From Palaemon carinicauda (lineage: Eukaryota > Arthropoda > Malacostraca > Decapoda > Palaemonidae): 64,000 bases of DNA. Positions 53,706-64,000 of the stretch are shown here, piece after piece; within the stretch, counting starts at the first letter, position 1; each line of letters begins with the position of its first letter. The stretch is from positions 112,578,607 through 112,642,606 of the forward strand of contig NC_090746.1 of NCBI RefSeq assembly GCF_036898095.1, given 5' to 3'. The notes beneath the pieces are model-generated. The model searched no databases, was not told the origin of the DNA, and was given only the letters and a program-made list of their open reading frames with translations. Both the position numbers and the translations under genes were made by a program.

Positions 53706-54600
53706 ACCACCTTTCTTTTGCAACACAAAAAAATTGCTTTTGAATGCCAGGGACATACTGATGCCCCTAACACCATGAGCTCTAGGTCTTTGAGCTGGAG
53801 GAGGGGTTTGGATTCAGAGCATAGTCTATAACTTTGCAAATCCATGAAGAGATGGTGTTTTTGGTGACTCTCCTCTTGGTTCTACCCAAACTAACTAATA
53901 GGACTGACAGTTGGGGCCAAGTTGCTGCAGTCTGTTGAAGATAATATCTCAAACTCCTCACTGGGCATAATAACAATTGATCTTGGTCATTGGTTACAGA
54001 GTACTCCCGGATTTTGAGTCTGCAATAAAATGAGTGACGAAGCTTAGTGTTACCTCCCCCCATCCCCTTGAATGTCGTACGAGACCATGAAGTTCACTAA
54101 CTCTCTTTGCCGAGGCTAAAGCAAATAGGAACACAGTCTTTAAAGTGAGGTTACGGTCCTTTCCATGTTTCCAGTTTCATAAGAAGGACCTTTTAAGGAT
54201 CTCAGAACACAAACCAAGTTCCAAAGAGGAGGTCTTATCTCTGACTGGGGGCAAGTGATCTCAAAACTCCATATGAGTAAGAAAAGTTTAAACGAAGAGG
54301 AAAGATTACTCCATTCAAACGAAGAGGAAAGATCTACTCCATTCAATCTAGAGGCTAGGCTTAAGGCTGAGCGATAGCCTATCCCCACGGAGACTGAAAG
54401 GAGTTTCTCCTCTCAAAGGTATACAAGAAACTCCAATATTATTGGAATAGTGGCATTAAGGGGAGAGTTACCTCTTCCACGACACCAAGCACAGAAGACT
54501 GTCTATTTTGCCAGGTATACAGAGGCTGAGGATTTCCACATATATTCAAACATCTTTTTCGCAGCTTGTGAAAAGCTTCTCTGAGTGAGGAAACAATGGA
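53706..54600 (-). pseudogene. Tyrosine recombinase remnant of the decayed DIRS element
   Basis: VTNDQDQLLLCPVRSLRYYL, GRTKRRVTKNTISSWICKVI and AHGVRGISMSLAFKS match the DIRS-2 recombinase in order. The N-terminal part is at 54140-54500, with an internal 30-base duplication (SNLSSSF repeated). The region with the nucleophilic Tyr is absent. It is a dead copy. Confidence 0.87.
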
Positions 54601-56080
54601 TAGTTACTAGCCGTGAACCCAAAGAAACAGGACAGCTTTGTGTAAGATGTTTACATGTAGTTGTTTGAGTAGACCTGGTCGTGGGGGTAGTTCTCTTGGG
54701 AGATCTACTTATGAGTTGCAGAAGGTCTGGGAACCATTCTGCATGCCATAGCAGAGCTATGAGGGTCATTATCAATTTGTTGGATGCTCTGGTCTTGTTG
54801 AGCATCTTTCTCATCAGACAGAACATGGGAAATGTGTACACATCAATATTGTCCCAATGTTGTTGGAATGCATCCTGCCATACAGCCTGAGGGTCCAGGA
54901 CTAGGATGAAGTACAACAGGAGCCTGAAGTTTAGGTTCATCGCAAACAGGTCCACAGTCGGGGAACCCCACAAGGTCAGAACTTTGTTGGCTATCGGAGC
55001 ATTCATAGACCATTTGGGGCCTTCTATCTGAACCACCCTGCCCAAGTTGTCTGCGAGCACATTACTCTTGCCGGGAATGAAGAGACCTGATAGAGTAACC
55101 GAATGTTCTTCTGCCCATCGTACAATCTCTACTGTAAGATGGCATAGGGACTGCAAAAAGGTACCGCTTTGTTTGTTTATGTAAGTCACCACTATAGTGT
55201 TGTCATGCATCAACAACAGTGACCCCCCAGCAACAGATGAAACTGATATAGAGCTAGAAAGGCTGCTCTCATTTCTAATAGATTTATGTGGTGGTAGTTT
55301 TCAGACTTGGACCACAGGCCTGAGACCATGTGATGCAGCAAGCGGGGCCGCCATCCTTCTTTTGATGCATCTGTGTACAGCATCAAGTCCAGAGGAAGGA
55401 GGAGAAGATCTAGCCCTCTGTGAATGTTCTCATCTGCTACCCGCCATTACAGATCCGTCATTTGGTCCCTTCCTATAGGAACTAAGGTGTCCGGGGAGCC
55501 GGTGTGCTGGTTTTATATGGACTTTAGCTGCCATTGCAGGGATCTTATCCTGAAGTGGCCGTTGGGAACAAGATGAAACAGGGAGGTCGGCCTAGGAGCA
55601 TAACCACTCTTGGGCTGGGAGATTTTTCTGTCTGAGGAAGTGTCTTGCCACCTCTCTCAGCCTGTGTACTCTGTCTTCTGATGAATAGACTTTTTGAAGG
55701 TTGGTGTCTATAATTATACTGAAATAGATCAATCTCCGAGATGAAAGCACTGATGACTTCTTGAGATTTATCATGATCACCAGATTCTGATAAAACTCGA
55801 GAAGCGTGTCCCGGTGATGAAGAAGGGTTATCTCCGAGTCTGCTAGAATCAGCCAATCGTTAAGATCTCTTAAAAGACAAATGCCGTTCTTGTGAGCCCA
55901 TCTTAGAAGACAAATGTCGTTCTTGTGAGGTCAAAGATGACCCTAGGGCAACCACCCTGGTAAAAACCTGGGGTGCGGTTGCGAGACCGAAACAGAGAGC
56001 TTTGAACTGGTAACGTTTGTTCTCGTGTATGAATCTATTACTGTGATCGTCCAGGGATCCGCCCCGTGAAACTGCCACTT
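54600..56080 (-). pseudogene. RT-RNase H-methyltransferase remnant of the decayed DIRS element
   Basis: RNase H: HDNTIVVTYINKQSGTF and PGKSNVLADNLGRV. Methyltransferase-like: WGSPTVDLFAMNLN, VYTFPMFCLMRKML, LIALLWHAEWFPDLLQL. The RT part at 55545-56080 has FKALCFGLATAPQVFTRVVA and, in other frames, the thumb. Its catalytic YLDD region is shifted and partly deleted. The 72-residue frame at 55860-56078 contains a duplicated ERHLSSK stretch. Confidence 0.87.
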
Positions 56081-56449
56081 ACGCCAGAGGTATCATAGGC
56101 ATACTCCCACTGGTGGACTGATGAGAGGATTGCTCTCCCTACCAGGACTTGTTCCCTTTCTGCTCTTTTGCTTGAAAAGGCCACTTGGACACCTTTGCCG
56201 GACCTGGATGTCGAGGGATTCGAAGTACAGTACTATGCTGAACTTGGGGGGGTTGAGAAGTCCTTCCATAGGAACAAGAAGTCAGGGCCCTGTGGCGGAG
56301 AGAATCTTTGGAGGATTTTCTTCACCTGTCAGCTACTCTCTCTACCTCTTCTGGGTCGAAGAAAGAGAGGATCCCTCAAGGGTAGAGTTCCTATGGCGCG
56401 TAACCTCCCCTTACAGCCCCTGGTTGTGAAATCTCCCAATTACGGTATC

Positions 56450-59400
56450 CCTTCCTTTAGGATAGCATTCGCCCACAGGTTAACCGCATGGTGCGAAAGG
56501 ACCGCCAAAGATTTTGTGAATGCAGAGTCCAGAAAAAGTTCACAGCCAAAACGCAAACCCTGGGGTGCAGGAGATCAGTCTCATAAAAGCACTGGTCAGG
56601 AACGTTTGCAGCCTCTCTCTTCCATCTGCTTTGGGAATTTTCCGAGAAGCTACGGTGATGCCATTTCGAGAAATCCACTCTTTGATCTAAATCTTCCCTC
56701 ACTCTGAGCCTCTTGAGAGTCAACTCCTTGGATAGGTCCTCGAAGCGTACAATGTGGCCTAACGACGCCAGACATAGGTTGAGCCACGAAGCAGCCTGCA
56801 TGGCATACTTGCACCTCTCTCTATGTTGAGGAGCTCAGATTGCGAAAGGAAGGCTCTCAACGAAGAAAGTCTCTGAACTGAAAGACCCCTAGTAAGGGAT
56901 TCTAATGAGGGGTCGATAGTCAGGAAGGGGCTCATTCTCGACCTCGTAATATTTCCTTAGCAGGATGAAAGGAAGTGGGAGAACCCCAGAAGAAGAACCT
57001 CCTCTCAGAGAACTGGAAGCACCTGCTATCTGGGAGTTAGCCTTCCTTCTGATTGCTGTCAATCTCTTCGACCAGGGCAAAACTGTACTGGTCTTAGGGG
57101 GTCTCTTTGTCACAAACAGTTGGTCTTGGACCATGTCCTTGCCTTCCTGGGGAGTGGTGCCAGGCTAGGACTTACCAGAAGGCATATTCAAACTCCTTAC
57201 TTTCAACCTCGGAATGGAACTTTGGCCTTGCTACCCTCGGGAGATATTCCTCTTCCGTGTCATTAAACTCGTCTACCTCCAAGCTCTCATCCATAGGAGC
57301 CTGGGGTAGGTCGAAGATGTCATGTGGGTCATGAGAGGGACCAGGCTAAGGGGATCTCCTAACTCCGACCTCAGAATTTCCCTCGCTCTCGTGTTCTTGG
57401 GAACCGTTTTAGACTCCTTCAACTCTTTCCGGGGAGGAAAGTGTCTCTTCCAGGAAGGAAGGTTTGGGAAGAGCCTGTAGTTCCTTCGGATCATGAGACT
57501 TGGGAACAAAGGATTGTTCTTCCACAGGTGGTTTGGAAACCGGACGTTGGTCCGAAGGAACAATTCAATAGGTTGAGGCTGGAAGTCTAATGGTAATCTC
57601 CTGAGGCGAGCCAGGATCCCTGCTCAAACGAAGTTGGATAAAATTAGTGTGAGGTGGAGTACCACGCTTCATCCTCCTCTTTTGCCTAGTGATAAGCCTG
57701 TCTCCTGGGCGAATCGTCGTCAGAGGGAGTTGTCCTGAGACTTGTGACGAGTCAGAACGAACTCTTTCTTCGGTACTGGGTCTAATGTGGAGAAGAACAG
57801 TGTACCAAAGAAACAGTACTGCTTGGGCAGACTTCCTCCTGGGGTCAGAAGGGCCATCAGTGAAAGATGCCACAGATACCAACCACCCTGTATAGCGGAA
57901 TTCATGGAGTAGTCTGGCTAAGGCTGCCGTGGCTGTGGAGGGCTGGAAGACCCAAGCCAAGCAAGGACTTCTGGAGGGTAAACAAGAGTGTCATACCATG
58001 AAGAAAGTTCGCCGACCTTCACCAAGTCTGAGGTCTCCTTCGGGATACCTAGAGCCTGAAAAACTCCAGGAGACAGTCTCTTCGGCATGAGGAGTTCCTC
58101 TTTGGTAATACGTAGAGGACGATCAGGTGAATTTGAAACACCCACTTTCTTATTCGGAGGTTCTTTAAACCCTTCAGAGAAGGATATCGGCCTGCCACTA
58201 GAAGTTACAGCTGCGGAGGCCTTGGGTCTGCGCTCACTCGTGAAATCGAGACCTCAATGAGTAAAATAAGTATGGGATCGGCAGATTCAAGCGTGATATC
58301 AGGAGATTCACACGTCAAAGGGCGTGATTCATGTGTTAAAGGACATGATTCACACGCCGAAGAAACCGTTTCCAAACGATCAACGGTGAGCCAGGAGGAG
58401 GGAGCCTCGGGGGCTTCTGTGGCTCTGTAGGGCCACTAACACTCGCTGGAGGAGGAGATGGAAGCCTCCTAGATGGCTTAGCATTAGCGATTAGCTCTAG
58501 ATTAGGAATGCCTTCAGGAAGAAACGTGCAGAGACCACGAGGACCTGTGGTCTCTAGGGTGCGAGTACTCTTTGAGATGATCCTTGGATTGTCGCAAACA
58601 ATGTCCAGAGGGAGATCATCCAGAAGGAAGAAAAGCTCCAGGCGATCGGCGAGCAGGTGGAGTGCTGGCCATCAGAAGATCATCTCTACTAACATCAGTA
58701 GCAGGAAAGAGGTGCACATACAAGCTGGAACCTTTTCTGTGAGAAGAAACACCAGAGGCTGTTGGTTAGGTGATGACGTAGTCCCAGGATGGCGAGATGA
58801 CTCATCTTCAGCAGGAGGCCGTTAAAGAGGAGAGCGAGAACGTTGACCTCATCCACTTGTGGAATGGGCAGGAGAGGGTGAGAGATGGACTTTGCAGCTG
58901 TCCAGTGTGTAGGATGTTGAAGCCACTGGCAAAGGGTCTCTCCGTGCCCCACGCCTAAGGAGTTGCAGCAGCACTTCCTTTGAAGGGGGAGTAGAAACCC
59001 CCTTAGACAGCCAAGCCTGCAACACATCAGCAAGAGAAAATGGCTACCCAGTGGCTGGAAGTGAAGGGGCTCCTATATTGGAAGCCCCTGTACCCCGAGG
59101 TTGCCAAGAAGTTAAGCAGTCTGCACTCCTTCTCCACAGGCCCCCGGAGAAAGGTAAGCAAGGAGAGCTTCGGAGAGATCCAGGAGTGCGTACAGAAGCC
59201 TGAGGTCTTTTCATGCCGGAGGAGGACCTTGGGGGAGAAAGATCTCACTTGGCCTTCTTCTTCCTGCGATGCCCAGATTTCTCCCACTTAAAGGCAGGCC
59301 ACTCCCGATACTCGTCAACCCGTTCGCAGCTACGCACCTACTACAAGTCAGGTACAGAGAGTGCGGGTCAGTATCAACTGACAACACAGAGGTACCGCAA

Positions 59401-59470
59401 GGTCGACCCTCGCGACCAGGAGAGCCACACGTGGGAGCGTCAGAGAGAGATCAAAGTTATACCAGCAAAA
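56450..59470 (-). pseudogene. Gag remnant of the decayed DIRS element
   Basis: Traces in order on the minus strand: WPAFKWEKSGHRRKKKAK (zinc-module end, about 59240-59310), serine- and arginine-rich fragments, LGIPKETSDLVKVGELSSWY-type sequence, LPWSKRLTAIRRKANSQ (57050-57110), and MQAASWLNLCLASLGHIVRF (56740-56801). The last two align with the Gag tail of DIRS-2. Stops and shifts are frequent. Confidence 0.78.
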
Positions 59471-59754
59471 GAAAAAGGATGAGCGTAAAGCAATCAGTCT
59501 GTATGGCTAAGCCTTGAAAAGGAGAGAAAGGAGATGTCCGCTCTCTACCAGTCAAAAGAAAAAAGTGACGTAGCTCACCGAGCTGTGAGTAGATATAGGT
59601 GGTTGAATCACCCCCAGCCACCCACTACCAACCCACTACGGTGGTTAGGTAGGGTTGCCACCTCACATTTAAAGTCTAATGGCTACTTTCCAGCTTCGCC
59701 GAAAGAATATCCATATAAATAACGTAAACTTTGTTGATGTAGGAACAAATAAGA

Positions 59755-61243
59755 ATCAACTTTGCCAATATAAATAATGAAACACCTGAACTGGTACCAA
59801 ACATAACTGTAGAAGTAAAGAAAACATTAAAAGGCTTGAAAAGAGGCAAAGCGGCAGGAGAAGCTGGCCTAACAACTGATTTAATAATAGGAGGAGGAGA
59901 TTTCATAGTAAAACTTGCTGAACTTTACACAAAATGTCTGCAAAAATAGTCTATACCTATACATTAGAAAAATTTTATCATACTAATTCCAAAAAAGGGG
60001 GGAGGTAAAAGACATGAAAAATTACTGTCCAATAAGTTTACTCTCAGTAATATACAAAATATTTACGAAGATCATATTAAGCAGAATAGAAAGACAGCTA
60101 GTCTTTATTCAACCAAGAGAGCAGGCAGGCTTTCAAAGTGGGTATTCAACAACTGACCCTACCCATGTAATTAACCAGCAAATGAAAAAATCAAGAGTAT
60201 GACAAACCACTATGCATGGTATTTATAGACTATGAGAAAGCTTTTGATTCTGTCAAAACGTCAGCAGTAATGAAAGCCCTTCAAAGACTGAAGAATAGAC
60301 AAACCTTATGTTAACCCTCGAAGATATCTGTATAGGAAGTACAGCAATCCTAAAACAATATATAGTGAGAAAATTCCAATTGAGAAATGATTTAGAGAGG
60401 GAGACCCCATCTCCCCTAAATTATTAACAGTATACCTAGTAGTAGTTTTTAAAAAATGTAGGAATTTATATTAATAGGAAATACCTTAACAACTCAAAAT
60501 TTGCAGATAACATAGTTGTATTTAGTGAATCATGGGAGAAATTTCAATAGATGATGGAATATTTGAATAGAGTAAGCAGAAATGCCGGACAAAATGAATA
60601 TGAGTAAAACTAAGACAATGTTCAATGAAAATGTAGAGACAACATATGAATTATGATTGAACCTTTAAGTGATTGTTAATGAATATACAGTACATACAAA
60701 GGACAAACATTAAGTCGGACACGCAACCGAAATGAAAAGAAGGATAAGCATGGGATGGAGAGCTTTTGGTAAACAAAATGAGATTATGAAAATTAAAATG
60801 CCACTTTTGCTAAAAATTAAAGTATTTAATCAGATGGTCTTACTGGTTTTAACCTAAGCATCAGAAACTTGGATCCATGATAAAGCCTTAGAATATAAGC
60901 TAGTTATAACTCAAAGAGCTATGGAAAGAATAAGATTAAATAACACCAACAGACAGAAAAGGAGCAAACATGCATATGACAGCAAATTAAATTACCATAG
61001 ATATCCTAACATATGGGAGGAAAAAAAAGAGATGGACATATAATGAGAATAGCAGATAACAGATGGCCCCTAGAGATTGCAAAAGATGCAGGGAAAGGAA
61101 GAAAAAACGACGGATTGACGAATAAAGAAATTTATCAGGTGTGGACTGACATAGAAAGACACAAAGACCACACACACGCTAGTGCAAGGACATGTCTGAG
61201 GCCTTTGTCCTGCAGTGGACTACTAATGGCTCATGATGATGAT

Positions 61244-61245
<2 letters not shown>
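59755..61245 (+). mobile_element. Non-LTR retrotransposon (LINE) relic, second type
   Basis: A decayed reverse transcriptase on the plus strand: LKGLKRGKAAGEAGLTTDLI at 59825, NYCPISLLSVIYKIFTKII at 60017, QAGFQSGYSTTDPTHVIN near 60125. A shifted VFIDYEKAFDSV-like stretch follows at about 60217-60260, FADNIVV near 60505, and near the end [17 protein letters not shown]. The terminal GATGATGATGAC followed by (AT)n fits an RTE-group 3' end. It is 5' truncated next to the DIRS terminus and has many stops. Confidence 0.82.
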
Positions 61246-61323
<78 letters not shown>

Positions 61324-61328
61324 TACAT

Positions 61329-61405
<77 letters not shown>
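61246..61405. repeat. (AT)n microsatellite with (AC)n and ACATAC interruption
   Basis: About 65 bases of AT, a short CACACACACACATACATAC segment, then about 75 bases of AT. It extends the 3' tail of the LINE relic. Reading frames through it are meaningless. Confidence 0.97.
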
Positions 61406-63588
<2,183 letters not shown>

Positions 63589-64000
63589 ATATATAAAGCT
63601 ATTTTAATCAGAAGGAAAATTTATCAAAATGTGTCCATAAATGCAATTGACAATCGTTGGAAAATGGGATGGGGTTAACGGCACTGTTGCACAATAGTAG
63701 TTGTTATTCATTAAAGAATATGTAAATTGAATGATAGTCAAGAAATCCTCCGAAAGAAGCAACGGAAACATTAATATTGGAGATGCAATTTTGTGACTAA
63801 CAATCGTGTGAAGAAATATAGGCAGTTTGATATGGTAGAAAGAAAAGAAGTATGGGAGTACAAGAAGGGAGTGAGAGTAAATGAAGCAATGAAGGGAGGA
63901 GACGAAGCATTACTGTTAGAAATTAAGTGTAATTCTGGAGGGGGTTAAAAAACATGAATAAATTTGGAAGAAAGAAGGTGAAATGGAGAGATGCTGTCTG
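63589..64000. other. Unassigned sequence at the right edge
   Basis: Purine-rich sequence after 63830 (GAAGTATGGGAGTACAAG and similar). It might be the edge of another repeat, but nothing can be supported. Confidence 0.35.

Larger units (their letters stand above)
53706..59749 (-). mobile_element. Decayed DIRS element (family B-like), recombinase end truncated
   Basis: Minus-strand order: left terminus at 59749 (TTTGTTCCTACATC on the minus strand), gag remnants 56450-59470, RT 55545-56080, RNase H-methyltransferase 54600-55216, recombinase 53706-54600. The last part of the recombinase, the internal complementary region and right repeat are missing, replaced by the SINE. It lies downstream of SYVN1. 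Confidence 0.85.

Noticed and set aside
59080..59160. Second 5S rRNA-like segment (AGTTAAGCAG)
   Set aside because: Only a ten-base match without the other 5S elements. It lies in a decayed gag and is probably chance.

Overview
The window is eukaryotic. It has GT-AG introns, AT-rich spacer, long microsatellites and many retroelement relics. The repeat content points to a decapod crustacean, probably a shrimp or prawn: DIRS elements, an RTE-like LINE ending in a TATG-type tail, a (TTA)n-headed dispersed repeat and a tRNA-derived SINE head. That assignment is inference, because no species marker is present.

Host gene. One cellular gene is recognised, on the + strand: the 3' part of SYVN1/HRD1 (synoviolin), the membrane RING-H2 ubiquitin ligase of ER-associated degradation. 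Nine exons (1907-2137, 5987-6086, 6438-6580, 8250-8477, 8640-8888, 21387-21470, 39274-39422, 42184-42425, 50715-50892) splice with consistent phases into about 533 codons plus a stop. The N-terminal exons lie left of the window.

Mobile elements. About 38 kb, judged by eye, consists of DIRS-type tyrosine-recombinase retrotransposons or their remains, mostly inside SYVN1 introns. In order: a YR-end relic (1-1245); an RTE-like LINE (2944-4690, -); DIRS-1 (9068-15582, +), structurally complete with a few ORF breaks; an internally deleted relic (15580-20556, +) carrying a Tigger/pogo transposon (16490-19339); DIRS-2 (22815-30956, -), structurally complete with long open gag, RT-RNase H-methyltransferase and recombinase frames; DIRS-3 (31203-39037, +), the same family, head to head with DIRS-2, decayed, and carrying a 5S rRNA-like insertion; a relic (42890-46630, +) interrupted by a dispersed repeat; a gag-only derivative with inverted repeats (47737-50300, +); and, beyond SYVN1, a composite relic (53110-59750, -) joined through a tRNA-SINE head. 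A second LINE relic (59755-61245, +) runs into a long (AT)n tract.

How the parts work together. In each complete DIRS element an N-terminal zinc module and a capsid-like tail form Gag. A second frame carries reverse transcriptase, RNase H and a DAM-like methyltransferase domain, and a third carries the tyrosine recombinase. Near the right end an internal complementary region matches the joined ends of the element, as expected for the DIRS circular intermediate. The most notable observations are a gag-UAG-recombinase single frame with a possible readthrough hairpin in DIRS-2, a recombinase frame that stays open across a broken RT frame in DIRS-1, a 5S rRNA-like insertion in DIRS-3, and a DIRS-on-DIRS junction at a shared TTT.
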